From Streptomyces wedmorensis (GTDB lineage Bacteria > Actinomycetota > Actinomycetes > Streptomycetales > Streptomycetaceae): 64,000 nucleotides of DNA. The position numbers and the translations under genes are program-made. Where the stretch lies: NCBI RefSeq assembly GCF_000716445.1, contig NZ_JNWK01000030.1, positions 61,152-125,151 of the forward strand. The letters run 5' to 3'. Positions 42,991 to 51,374 of this stretch are shown one piece after another (position 1 is the stretch's first letter; each line of letters starts with the position of its first letter). The notes below the pieces were generated by a model, which was given only the letters and a program-made list of their open reading frames with translations, was not told where the DNA came from and ran no database searches.

Positions 42991-43128
42991 CGACCGCACC
43001 CCTTCAGGGCAAGGGTGGACGTCGGTCTGGCGGACGCGGACAAGAAGTGGCTCCTTGCAGAAGGGACAGAGCGTTGGAAGGGAGTATCGGGGGTGAGGGA
43101 ACCGCCGGACCGCAGGCGGAAGGCCGGG

Positions 43129-44148
43129 TCACACGGCGGCGGCCGGTCCGACCAGCTCGTCGAGGACGTCTTCCATGGTCACGTAGCCGAGGACGGCACC
43201 GCCGACACCGATGACGGCGGCCAGGTGGCTGTCGGCGGCCCGCAGCGCGGTGAGCGTGTCGTCGAGCGGGGTGTCGACGCGCACCCGGGTCACCGCGTGC
43301 AGCGCGGTCCGCGGGAAGGGCCTGTCCCGGTCGGTGACGCCGAGGGTGTCCTTGATGTGCAGGTAGCCGAGCACGGCTCCCGCCGGACCGGTGACCGGGA
43401 AGCGCGAGTAGCCGGCCTCGGCCGCGGTCCGCTCCAGCCCGGCGGGGGTGATGCGGTGGTCGACGGTGATCATGCGGGCGGCGGGGACGAGGATCTCCCC
43501 GACGGGGCGGGTGCCCAGTTCCAGGGCGTCGCGCAGCCGCTCCCCGTCGGCAGGGGAGAGCAGTCCGGCCTGGCTGGTGTCGTGGACCATCCGGGCGAGT
43601 TCGTCGTCGGTGAAGACGGAGGCGACCTCGTCCTTCGGCTCGACGCGCAGCAGCCGCAGGAGTGCGTTGGCGAAGGCGTTGATGCCGAAGATGACCGGCT
43701 TCAGGGCCCGGGTGAGGGCGACGAGCGGCGGGCCGAGGAGCAGCGCGGTCTTCACCGGAGCGGCGAGCGCGATGTTCTTCGGGACCATCTCGCCGATCAG
43801 CATGTGCGCGTACGTCGCCAGGGTGAGCGCGATGACGAACGAGATCGGGTGCACGAAGCCGTTCGGGACGTGCATCGCCTCGAAGACGGGCTCGAGCAGG
43901 TGGGCGATGGCCGGTTCGGCGACCGCGCCCAGGACCAGGGAGGAGACGGTGATGCCCAGTTGGGCCGTGGCCAGCAGCGCGGAGATGTGCTCCAGGCCCC
44001 ACAGCGTCATCCGGGCCCGCCGGTCGCCTTCCCGGGCAAGGGGCTCGATCTGGCTGCGGCGGACCGAGATCAGGGAGAACTCGCCGCCGACGAAGAACGC
44101 GTTCGTCAGGAGGGTGAGGAAGCCGATGGTGAGCTGGACGGCGGTCAT
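43129..44148 (-). CDS. CNNM/CorC-type membrane protein, short form, copy 1
   Basis: 339 residues, the same length as copy 2 at 40658. DUF21 domain 'NAFFVGGEFSLISVRRSQIEPLAREG', 'AQLGITVSSLVLGAVAEPA' and 'IGEMVPKNIALAAP', then CBS repeats ('RPVGEILVPAARMITVD', 'VIGVGGAVLGYVTMEDVLDELVGP'). No CorC_HlyC domain. It overlaps its long-form partner by 4 bp. The 138 bp between its stop and copy 2 contains no gene. Confidence 0.85.
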   Translation of the reverse strand: MTAVQLTIGFLTLLTNAFFVGGEFSLISVRRSQIEPLAREGDRRARMTLWGLEHISALLATAQLGITVSSLVLGAVAEPAIAHLLEPVFEAMHVPNGFVHPISFVIALTLATYAHMLIGEMVPKNIALAAPVKTALLLGPPLVALTRALKPVIFGINAFANALLRLLRVEPKDEVASVFTDDELARMVHDTSQAGLLSPADGERLRDALELGTRPVGEILVPAARMITVDHRITPAGLERTAAEAGYSRFPVTGPAGAVLGYLHIKDTLGVTDRDRPFPRTALHAVTRVRVDTPLDDTLTALRAADSHLAAVIGVGGAVLGYVTMEDVLDELVGPAAAV

Positions 44149-45482
44149 CGGGCCACTCCGGCGTGCTGGTGCCGGCCCTGGTGAGCGGGCTCGGTGAGGT
44201 GGACGCGGTCCGCCCGGTGGTGCTCGATGTCGAGGACGTCGAGCCGCCAGCCGTCGAGCAGGATCGCGTCGCCCTGGGCGGGGATGCGGCCGAGGCGGGT
44301 GGCGATCAGACCGGCCACCGTCTCGTACGGGCCTTCCGGCGCGCGCAGCCCTATGCGGGCCAGCTCGTCGATCCGTACGCCTCCGTCGGCCTCCCAGGTG
44401 GCCCGGCCGTCCTCGGTGGGCGGCGCGGGCAGCAGGTCGGGGACCTCGACGGGGTCGTGCTCGTCGCGGACCTCGCCGACGACCTCCTCGACGATGTCCT
44501 CCACCGTCGCCACGCCGGCCATGCCGCCGTACTCGTCGATCACGACGGCCATGGTGCGGCTCGCCCGCAGCCGCTCCAGGAGCCGGTCGGCGGGCAGCGT
44601 CTCGGGCACGAGGAGGGGCTCGGTCACCAGCGCGGTGATCGGGGTGGCCGCGCGGACGGCGGGTTCCAGCGCGAGGACGTCACGGATGTGGACCGTGCCG
44701 ATCACGTCGTCGAGGTTCACGCGGTACACCGGGAAGCGGGACAGGCCGGTGGCGTACGTGAGGTTGGCGGCGTCGGCGGCCGTGGCCTGGGCCTCCAGGG
44801 CGCGGACGTCGACGCGCGGCGTCATGACGTTCTCCGCTGTCAGCTCGCCCAGGTGGAGCGTACGGACGAACAACTCGACGGAGTCCGCCTCGATGGCGCC
44901 CTCGGCGGCCGAGTGCCGGGCCAGGGACGCCAGCTCGTCCGGGGTGCGCACGGAGTGCAGCTCCTCGGCCGGTTCCAGGCCGAAGCGGCGTACGAACCGG
45001 TTGGCGGTGTTGTTGAGGTGCCGGATGAACGGACCGAAGGCGGCGGTGAAGCCCCGCTGGGGGCCGGCGACGACCTTGGCGACGGCCAGCGGGCGGGAGA
45101 TCGCCCAGTTCTTCGGGACGAGCTCGCCGACGACCATGAGCACGACGGTGGAGATCGCCACACCGAGAACAGTGGCGACGGAGGACGCCGCACAGCCCAG
45201 GCCGATCGCCTCCAGCGGGCCGCGCAGCAGCGCCGCGAGGGACGGCTCCGCGAGCATGCCGATCACCAACGAGGTGACGGTGATACCGAGCTGGGCGCCG
45301 GAGAGCTGCACGGTCAGCCGTCGGACGGCACGCAGCGCGCTCTCGGCGCCGCGCTCCTCGGCCTCGGCGGCACGTTCCAGATCGCCGCGCTCGACGGTTG
45401 TCAGGGAGAACTCGGCGGCGACGAAGACGGCGCAGGCCAGGGTGAGTCCGAGGGCGAGGAGCAACAGGAGGACTTCGGTCAC
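44145..45482 (-). CDS. CNNM/CorC-type transporter, long form, copy 1
   Basis: 445 residues, GTG 45482. DUF21 ('VFVAAEFSLTTVERGDLERAAEA', 'GAQLGITVTSLVIGMLAEPSLAALL', 'LVPKNWAISRP'), CBS pair ('ENVMTPRVDVRALEA', 'MAVVIDEYGGMAGVATVEDIVEEVVGEV') and CorC_HlyC ('YETVAGLIATRLGRIPAQGD'). First gene of the four-gene run. Its upstream region contains an imperfect TCTACA...TGTAAA dyad resembling the BlaI-type sites nearby. Confidence 0.87.
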   Translation of the reverse strand: MTEVLLLLLALGLTLACAVFVAAEFSLTTVERGDLERAAEAEERGAESALRAVRRLTVQLSGAQLGITVTSLVIGMLAEPSLAALLRGPLEAIGLGCAASSVATVLGVAISTVVLMVVGELVPKNWAISRPLAVAKVVAGPQRGFTAAFGPFIRHLNNTANRFVRRFGLEPAEELHSVRTPDELASLARHSAAEGAIEADSVELFVRTLHLGELTAENVMTPRVDVRALEAQATAADAANLTYATGLSRFPVYRVNLDDVIGTVHIRDVLALEPAVRAATPITALVTEPLLVPETLPADRLLERLRASRTMAVVIDEYGGMAGVATVEDIVEEVVGEVRDEHDPVEVPDLLPAPPTEDGRATWEADGGVRIDELARIGLRAPEGPYETVAGLIATRLGRIPAQGDAILLDGWRLDVLDIEHHRADRVHLTEPAHQGRHQHAGVAR

Positions 45483-45615
45483 CGTGCCACCCCCGCTCGC
45501 TCACCGAAAGTCAGCAGGCAGGGTCCGGCACGGCCGGTACTCGGAGGCTCCATCGCGGGCCCGTGGCTCCTTCTCGTGAACGACGTGGGGAGAGGGGCAC
45601 GCCCCTCCCCGTACT

Positions 45616-45632
45616 TCTACACCCACTGTAAA
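45616..45632. promoter_or_regulatory. Imperfect BlaI-type dyad upstream of the CNNM operon
   Basis: TCTACA-CCCAC-TGTAAA: one mismatch and a 5-bp spacer compared with the three perfect or near-perfect sites in the neighbourhood. Weak candidate. Confidence 0.4.
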
Positions 45633-45823
45633 GGACCCAGGTCCGGTGTCCACTGTTCGCCCACTCACAGATCGCGCCCGACAGGGGCGACCTCCTGGGC
45701 GCGTCCTGTCTGCACGAGCGAGTTTCCGGCCGTGGCGTCCAGGGGCGGACGGAGACTGTTTCCGGACTCTTTCTTCATGAACCCCCGGTCGCGCTGCCCT
45801 ACTTCGCCGGAACACCCGTATGC

Positions 45824-45839
45824 TCTACAGCTATGTAGA
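45824..45839. promoter_or_regulatory. Candidate BlaI operator upstream of spo0M
   Basis: Perfect dyad TCTACA-GCTA-TGTAGA, extended by C/G to 7-bp arms, 139 bp before the spo0M start. TACA/TGTA half-sites are the signature of BlaI/MecI-family operators. Confidence 0.7.
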
Positions 45840-45978
45840 GGCGGTGCGTGGTGTGCGCACGCTCGCCGCGCTCCACACCCGACGAAGTAACCCGCATACC
45901 GCCGCCGGCGCCCCACACCCCACCCGCGGCGCCGACGGCATCCGAACCACTGGTACGAACGAAGGAGTGAACGCCACG

Positions 45979-47007
45979 ATGGTGTTCAAGAGGCTGCTCA
46001 GCTCGCTCGGGGTCGTCGGCCCGTCAGTGGACACAGTCCTCGACCCGGGCTCGGTGACGCCGGGCGGAACGCTCAGCGGGCAGGTCCACCTCAAGGGCGG
46101 GAGCGCCGACTTCACCGTCGAGCACATCACCTTGGAGCTCGTGGCCCACGTCGAGGCCGAACACGACGGCGGGGAGTCAGAGGGGGCGGTGGCCTTCCAC
46201 CGGCAGGTGGTGGGCGGGAACTTCCGCCTCACCGAAGGTGAACTGCGTAGCGTCCCGTTCTCCTTCCCCCTGCCGTGGGAGACTCCGATCACCGAGCTGT
46301 ACGGCCAGGGCCTCGGCATCGCCCTCGGCGTACGGACCGAACTCGGCATCGCCGGCGGGAAGGACAAGGGCGACCTCGACCCACTCGCCGTACGCCCCCT
46401 GCCGGTCCAGGAAGCGGTCCTCGAAGCCCTCGGCCGACTCGGCTTCGGCTTCAAGTCGGCCGACCTCGAACTCGGGCACATCCGGGGGACGGGCCAGCAG
46501 CTGCCCTTCTACCAGGAGATCGAGGTCACTCCCTCACCCCGGTACGCGCACCAGGTGAACGAGATCGAGCTGACCTTCCTCGCCGGCCCGGCCGGAATGG
46601 AGGTCGTCCTGGAGGCTGACAAGCGCGGCGGATTCCCCTCCGAGGGCCACGACACCGTCAACCGGTACACGGTCGGCCATCACGGCGTCGACCAGGTCGA
46701 CTGGAACGCCGAGGTCGAGTCCTGGATGCGACAGCTCGTCGAGCACCGTGCCTCGTCCGGTTCACCCTCCCCGTACGGGTCCCACGATGCCTACGGCCAC
46801 GGAACCCCGCACGCCGACAAGGACCACCACGGCCACCACGGTGACGGGCACAGCCACCACTCCGGCCCCGGCATGGGAACCGTGGCCGCGGTGGGTGCGG
46901 CCGGACTCGCCGTCGGTGTCGTCGGCGGCATGGTCGCGGCCGAAGCCGTCGACGAGATCGGCGACTTCTTCGAAGGCGACGAGGAGGAAGAGGGCGACGA
47001 GGGCTGA
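45979..47007 (+). CDS. spo0M: Spo0M-family sporulation-control protein
   Basis: 342 residues from ATG 45979 ('MVFKRLLSSLGVVGPSVDTVLDPGSVTPGGTLSGQVHL', the usual family start). GAAGGAG lies 12 bases upstream. The arrestin-like Spo0M domain occupies residues 1-255. The tail is unusual: His-rich 'HHGHHGDGHSHHSG' (possible metal binding), then a Gly/Ala hydrophobic stretch and a strongly acidic end. Family members modulate sporulation or stress responses, mechanism unclear. A BlaI-type dyad upstream ties it to the terB/terD/blaI group. Confidence 0.88.
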   Translation: MVFKRLLSSLGVVGPSVDTVLDPGSVTPGGTLSGQVHLKGGSADFTVEHITLELVAHVEAEHDGGESEGAVAFHRQVVGGNFRLTEGELRSVPFSFPLPWETPITELYGQGLGIALGVRTELGIAGGKDKGDLDPLAVRPLPVQEAVLEALGRLGFGFKSADLELGHIRGTGQQLPFYQEIEVTPSPRYAHQVNEIELTFLAGPAGMEVVLEADKRGGFPSEGHDTVNRYTVGHHGVDQVDWNAEVESWMRQLVEHRASSGSPSPYGSHDAYGHGTPHADKDHHGHHGDGHSHHSGPGMGTVAAVGAAGLAVGVVGGMVAAEAVDEIGDFFEGDEEEEGDEG

Positions 47008-47107
47008 GGCCAGCAGGCGACCCGCCCAGGAGGCCGCCTCCCTTGCGGCGAGGTTTCCGGAGCGTCGACCGGAACGGCACCGACCGCGCCACCGGCACCT
47101 GATAGCT

Positions 47108-47123
47108 TCTACATCAACGTAGA
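47108..47123. promoter_or_regulatory. Candidate BlaI operator upstream of terB
   Basis: TCTACA-TCAA-CGTAGA, one half-site mismatch from the consensus dyad but extended to CTTCTAC/GTAGAAG arms, 69 bp before the terB start. Confidence 0.68.
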
Positions 47124-47191
47124 AGATGTGGGTGGTCCGGACCGTCCCCATCCGGCCCGGACCGCCTCCGACATGTAACGGAGGTCCGAAG

Positions 47192-47647
47192 ATGGCCCTG
47201 TGGGACCGCTTCAAGGAGTCTGCATCGACGATGCAGACCCAGCTCATGGCGAAGAAGAACGACCTGAAGAGCGGCGCCTTCCGTGACGCAAGCATGGCGA
47301 TGTGCGCGCTCGTCGCCGCCGCCGACGGCAGCATCGACCCGTCCGAGCGCCAGAAGGTCGCCCAGCTCATCATCAGCAACGACGTACTGCGGAACTTCCC
47401 GGGGGACGACCTCCAGCGCCGCTTCGACGCCAACTGCGACAAGCTCACCGCCGACTTCGACTTCGGCAAGGTCAGCGTCCTCCAGGAGGTCGCGAAGGCG
47501 AAGAAGAAGCCGGCCGAGGCCCGCGCCGTCATCCAGATCGGCATCATCATCGGCGGCGCCGACGGCGACTTCGACAAGGACGAGCAGGCGGTCGTACGGG
47601 AGGCGTGCTACGCCCTCGACCTCCCCCCGCACGAGTTCGACCTGTAG
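47192..47647 (+). CDS. terB: TerB-family tellurite-resistance protein
   Basis: 151 residues, ATG 47192 with GGAGG upstream. All-helical TerB domain with two acidic metal-binding motifs: 'AAADGSIDPSERQKV' and 'GGADGDFDKDEQAVV'. N-terminal 'MALWDRFKESASTMQTQLMAKKNDLKSGAF' is typical of Streptomyces TerB. It acts with TerD-type calcium-binding proteins in membrane-associated stress complexes. Preceded by a BlaI-type dyad. Confidence 0.9.
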   Translation: MALWDRFKESASTMQTQLMAKKNDLKSGAFRDASMAMCALVAAADGSIDPSERQKVAQLIISNDVLRNFPGDDLQRRFDANCDKLTADFDFGKVSVLQEVAKAKKKPAEARAVIQIGIIIGGADGDFDKDEQAVVREACYALDLPPHEFDL

Positions 47648-47738
47648 TCCGCTTGCCGAGGGAGGGGCCCGTACCGCCGTCGCGGGTCCTTGCCTCCCCT
47701 CGGGCCCGCGTCGAGCGCGGTGCCGCAGAGCGCGGTGA

Positions 47739-48488
47739 TCAACGGCGCTTGAACTCCGTCGGCCCGGCGTCCATCAGCACCGTGCCGTCGGTGTGCAGTA
47801 CCGGCCGCTTCTCCGTGAACCGCCTGCTGTAGCGCTCGACGTGGCTGATGGACACCCCTTGCGGATCCGTGAAGTCGACGAAGGCGATGGCCGCCCAGTA
47901 CGACGTGCTCGTGTCCTCGTAGAGCGGCACCGTCACCACCGAGCCGCGCCCGTCCGTGACGACGACCTGCGCCCCATAACCGCGGAAACCGCCCACGCCG
48001 TTGCTCACCGCGCTGTACGCGCAGATCAACGCGTACCCCTGCCGGCCCGGGCGGACGATGCTGATCGTCTCCTCGCCCGGCGCTTTCGCGTCGCCGCTCA
48101 GCTGCATGTACGGCGGTTCCCGCAGGCTGCCGAGGTTCTTGTAGTAGATGGCCTGGCACGCATCGGTACGGGTGACGAGCTCCGCTCGCAGGGCCTTGGC
48201 CTCGTCCCTGTTCTTGTTGCGGAACAGACCGCGCTGAATCTGCGGGAAGACATGACCGGGTGCGTGGTCGGCGCTGCGCACAGCCGCGTCAGCCGGCACG
48301 AACAGCGCGTAGAGATCAAGATCCGCGCCCCGCGCACGGCGCTCCGCGCTGCCACCGTTCCACTGCAGTGAAGCCGTGACCGTCAAGCCACGGTCTCCCT
48401 TGTCGAGGGATATCCGCGCCTGGCCGCCCTTGGCGAGACTGACTCGCCCCGCGGTTCTTCGTCGAAGTCCACCCGCGGATTCAACCAC
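47739..48488 (-). CDS. TerD-family protein, extended form
   Basis: About 249 residues from GTG 48488, which has GGGGGG five bases upstream; an in-frame GTG at 48500 is possible. 'VSLAKGGQARISLDKGDRGLTVTASLQWNG' parallels the '[13 protein letters not shown]' start of TerD. 'ADLDLYALFVPAD' replaces the Ca-binding '[11 protein letters not shown]'. A central insert (about 70-130) and a C-terminal 'GYGAQVVVTDGRGSVVTVPLYEDTSTSYWAAIAFVDFTDPQGVSISHVERYS' complete the beta sandwich. Third gene of the blaI-M56-terD-like run on the minus strand. The much longer frame upstream overlaps the M56 gene and is an artefact. Confidence 0.75.
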   Translation of the reverse strand: MVESAGGLRRRTAGRVSLAKGGQARISLDKGDRGLTVTASLQWNGGSAERRARGADLDLYALFVPADAAVRSADHAPGHVFPQIQRGLFRNKNRDEAKALRAELVTRTDACQAIYYKNLGSLREPPYMQLSGDAKAPGEETISIVRPGRQGYALICAYSAVSNGVGGFRGYGAQVVVTDGRGSVVTVPLYEDTSTSYWAAIAFVDFTDPQGVSISHVERYSRRFTEKRPVLHTDGTVLMDAGPTEFKRR

Positions 48489-48514
48489 CGAGCCCCCCAC
48501 GAACTCGTGCGGAG

Positions 48515-49444
48515 CTAGAGCGGGGTCGCTGCCTTCAGGATCACGAACAGTGTGACGGCCGAGTTCGCCGACGACAGCGCGGAGAGCGTGGTGCCGGCCG
48601 CCGCCCCCCACGCCGCCAGGCCCGCGCTGGTGAACAAGGACGGCCACAGGCGTGCGGCCGGAGCGGGGCCCAGCAGAGCGGCCACGCGGCGGGGCACGGG
48701 GCCGGCCGAGGCGAATCCCGCGAGGGGCACCGAAGGCGCGCCACGGGAGATCAGCGCGGCCTTGCCGACGGCCCGGGCCACGACGCGGCGGCTGCCGATC
48801 CGGGTGGCGGCCTCCTCGTCCGCCCAGCGCTCGGTGGTGTAGGCGACCGCCGTACGCAGGGGCCGCAGGAACGGGTTGGCGCGCGCGGCGAGCTGCACGG
48901 TCAGCAGGAACCTGTGGTGGCGGGCGGTCAGGTGGACGCGCTCGTGGGCGAACAGCGCGCGCCGCTCCGGGCCGGTCAGGGTCGAGAGCATCGCGGTCGT
49001 GACCACGACACGGTCCTTCCGGCCCGGCAGGGCGTACGCGTACGGGTTCGCGTCGGGCAGCACCACCACCGACGTCGCAGGCAGGCCCTCCAGCGCGCGG
49101 CCGGCACGGCGGCGTACGCGACGGTGCCGCCAGGTGGCCCTGGCGCAGGAGGCGAGAACGAGGATCAGGGTGGGGATGGCGGCCTTTCCCGCGATCTCGT
49201 CGTAGGGGACGGCCTCGCGGACCTCGGGGTCGGACCAGCCGTCCGGCAGCGGGTTGCCGGGCAGTTGGGCGGTGCCGACCACCATCAGCAGTGCCAGGGA
49301 CAGCGTGCTGCACACGGCGAGCACGCCGGAGACGCCGGTCAGCAGCCAGGTGGCCATCCGCGGATGCAAGTGATGCTCGGCAAGGCGTGCGACCGGCCAT
49401 GCCGTCAAGGGCAGGACCAGCGGCAGGAAGACGAAGACCCCCAT
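48515..49444 (-). CDS. M56-family (BlaR1-like) membrane metallopeptidase
   Basis: 309 residues. Hydrophobic helices at both ends and around 35-60 and 90-110. The zinc motif is 'FAHERVHLTARHH' (HExxH) with 'ERWADEEAA' as the downstream Glu ligand region. It lacks the penicillin-binding sensor domain of true BlaR1, so the input signal is unknown. It starts 4 bp after blaI, the standard pairing in which M56 activation leads to BlaI cleavage. Confidence 0.87.
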   Translation of the reverse strand: MGVFVFLPLVLPLTAWPVARLAEHHLHPRMATWLLTGVSGVLAVCSTLSLALLMVVGTAQLPGNPLPDGWSDPEVREAVPYDEIAGKAAIPTLILVLASCARATWRHRRVRRRAGRALEGLPATSVVVLPDANPYAYALPGRKDRVVVTTAMLSTLTGPERRALFAHERVHLTARHHRFLLTVQLAARANPFLRPLRTAVAYTTERWADEEAATRIGSRRVVARAVGKAALISRGAPSVPLAGFASAGPVPRRVAALLGPAPAARLWPSLFTSAGLAAWGAAAGTTLSALSSANSAVTLFVILKAATPL

Positions 49445-49448
49445 GCGG

Positions 49449-49853
49449 TCAGTCTTCCCCCTCCGCGGGCTCCTGAGCCAGCAGATCGCGCAGCAGACGC
49501 TCGTCGCGGGGTGAGAGGGCCGTCACGAACCTGGCCAGCACCGTCTCCCGGTCCGCCTCGCCGTCCAGGACCTTCCGCATCCGCAGTGCCGCCAGCCCAG
49601 CCTCGTCCGAGACGGCCGTCCACTCGAACGACCGGCCCACCCGTTCCCTGCTCACAGCGCCCTTGGCGTGCAGGCGGGTCAGGATCGTGATGACGGTCGT
49701 GTAGGCGAGATCGCCGCCGAGCTGCTCCTGCACCCATCCCGCGGTGCGTGCGCCCGGCGCCCGGCGCAATGCGGCCACCACCTGCGCTTCGAGCTCGCCC
49801 TGGCCCCGCCGCCGGGGAGACGTGTCGCGGCCCTCCCGCTCGGCCTTCGTCAT
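49449..49853 (-). CDS. blaI: BlaI/MecI-family repressor
   Basis: 134 residues from ATG 49853 (GGGAGGG upstream); the open frame beyond is the terD promoter region. Winged helix 'GELEAQVVAALRRAPGARTAGWVQEQLGGDLAYTTVITILTRLHAKGAVSRERVGRSFEW' is standard, and the C-terminal dimerisation helices include 'AALRMRKVLDGEADRETVLARFVTALSPRDERLLRDLL'. It probably binds the TCTACA-N4-TGTAGA dyads in front of terD, terB and spo0M, one of which (50002-50017) also lies in its own divergent promoter region. Confidence 0.92.
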   Translation of the reverse strand: MTKAEREGRDTSPRRRGQGELEAQVVAALRRAPGARTAGWVQEQLGGDLAYTTVITILTRLHAKGAVSRERVGRSFEWTAVSDEAGLAALRMRKVLDGEADRETVLARFVTALSPRDERLLRDLLAQEPAEGED

Positions 49854-50001
49854 TCCGCCGCCCTCCCGTCGACTCGATCCGCCCGTGTGAGGCGGTTCAT
49901 CGTACTGAGACGATACGCATCCGCCCGCTTCCGTTCGCGTGGAGTTGGCCGGCGACGCCGTCGGGAAGCGAGGGGTCCCGTTCTCCACCCTTCCCGCATC
50001 T

Positions 50002-50017
50002 TCTACATCATTGTAGA
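50002..50017. promoter_or_regulatory. Candidate BlaI operator between blaI and terD
   Basis: Perfect dyad TCTACA-TCAT-TGTAGA, 41 bp before the terD start and about 150 bp before blaI. It matches the spo0M and terB sites. Confidence 0.74.
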
Positions 50018-50058
50018 TTTGTAGGCTCCAGCACGCGCCGGCCGGGAAGGAAGACGAC

Positions 50059-50634
50059 ATGGGTGTGCACCTCTCCAAGGGCGGCAACGTCTCGCTGAGC
50101 AAGGAGGTGCCGGGGCTGGCAGCCGTCCTGGTCGGCCTGGGCTGGGACGTCCGCACGACCACCGGGAACGACTACGACCTCGACGCGAGCGCCCTGTTCC
50201 TGAACGACACGGGGAAGGTCGCCTCCGACCGGCACTTCGTCTTCTACAACAACCTCACCAGCCCGGACGGTTCGGTCGCCCTCACCGGCGACAACCTCAC
50301 CGGTGAGGGCGACGGCGACGACGAGGCCATCAAGGTCGGCCTGGCCGCCGTGCCCGCCGACATCACGAAGATCACCTTCCCCGTATCCATCCACGACGCC
50401 GAGAACCGGGGCCAGCGCTTCGGCCAGGTCCGCAACGCCTTCATCCGCGTGGTCAACCAGGCCGACGGCGCCGAACTCGCCCGCTACGACCTCTCCGAGG
50501 ACGCCGCCACCGAGACCGCGATGATCTTCGGCGAGCTCTACCGCCACGACACCGAAGGGAAGTTCCGGGCCGTGGGCCAGGGCTACGCCGCCGGGCTCGC
50601 CGGAATCGCGGCTGACTTCGGCGTCAACGTCTGA
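50059..50634 (+). CDS. terD: TerD-family tellurite/stress-resistance protein
   Basis: 191 residues, full length. '[15 protein letters not shown]' start, calcium-binding '[14 protein letters not shown]' and '[21 protein letters not shown]', and '[28 protein letters not shown]' C-terminus are canonical. TerD proteins bind Ca2+ and confer tellurite, phage or stress resistance; in Streptomyces they affect development. ATG 50059 has GGAAGG just upstream. Confidence 0.95.
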   Translation: MGVHLSKGGNVSLSKEVPGLAAVLVGLGWDVRTTTGNDYDLDASALFLNDTGKVASDRHFVFYNNLTSPDGSVALTGDNLTGEGDGDDEAIKVGLAAVPADITKITFPVSIHDAENRGQRFGQVRNAFIRVVNQADGAELARYDLSEDAATETAMIFGELYRHDTEGKFRAVGQGYAAGLAGIAADFGVNV

Positions 50635-50677
50635 GACACCGAGCGAGACAGCCCCCTCCAAAGAACGGAACAACACC

Positions 50678-50947
50678 GTGTTCGGAATCAGCGAGATAGC
50701 GATCATCCTGATCGTCGTCATCCTGCTCCTCGGCGCCAAGAGGCTGCCCGACCTCGCCCGTAGCGCGGGCAAGGCGGCCCGCATCCTCAAGAGCGAGACC
50801 AGGGCGATGAAGGCCGACGGCACCCCGGACCAGCAGGCCACCTACCAGGTCACCGAGAACCGCCCCGTCCAGGACCCGGCCGCCCAGCCCGACAACCAGC
50901 GCCCTGAAGCCTCCTCCGGCCCCGCCGCAGGGAACACCCGTCCTTGA
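50678..50947 (+). CDS. tatA: TatA/TatE-family twin-arginine translocase subunit
   Basis: 89 residues from GTG 50678. N-terminal transmembrane helix 'ISEIAIILIVVILLLGAKRLPDLARSAGKAARILKSE' with the FG-hinge and amphipathic helix of TatA; the tail is hydrophilic and Pro/Gln-rich. It is separate from tatB/tatC, 43 bp after terD, so it is likely an accessory paralogue within the island. Confidence 0.9.
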   Translation: MFGISEIAIILIVVILLLGAKRLPDLARSAGKAARILKSETRAMKADGTPDQQATYQVTENRPVQDPAAQPDNQRPEASSGPAAGNTRP

Positions 50948-50983
50948 GGCCGAGAACGCCTCCGTGCAGGATGAGCCGCCGGT

Positions 50984-51282
50984 TCAGCCGACAGCGAGCT
51001 CACGGAAGGTGTTGCAGACGTCGGTCAGGGGCCGGCGGCCGCGGGGCGGTGGAGCTCGGCGCGCACGGACAGCATCCCGAACAACGCCCGGCCCCCCATC
51101 GTGGAGGTGTCGATGCCCTGCTCGATGACGTGCAGGGCGATCCCGCGCTCGCGCGGGTCCGCGCCGAGGGTCACCAGGTGCAGCACCGAACGGGAGAGCT
51201 GATGATCGGGGTTCTGGTCGGCGGTCGAGACCCGCGCGTGGCCGATGAGCAGGTGTCGGAATCCACCGGCCGGACCGTTCAC
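50984..51282 (-). pseudogene. Serine recombinase (resolvase/invertase) remnant
   Basis: N-terminal 'IGHARVSTADQNPDHQ' is the catalytic serine block of the family. It then skips to 'VIEQGIDTSTMGGRALFGMLSVRAELHR' (the region before helix E), and in another frame 'GRRPLTDVCNTFRELAVG' recalls the C-terminal helix-turn-helix tail. Large internal deletions and a frameshift mean it cannot be active. Confidence 0.75.
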
Positions 51283-51374
51283 CGACGTTCAGTCCCGACA
51301 CGAGCTGTCGGCAGTGCCCACCTGCGGGTTCGTGATCACTTGAGGGTGCCGTCGCGCTCTGGTCTGCGCGGCCG

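Larger units (their letters stand above)
45483..45978 (+). other. Divergent regulatory region between the CNNM operon and spo0M
   Basis: 496 bp without a convincing gene. It contains two dyads of the TCTACA/TGTAGA type (listed separately), one towards each operon. Confidence 0.55.
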
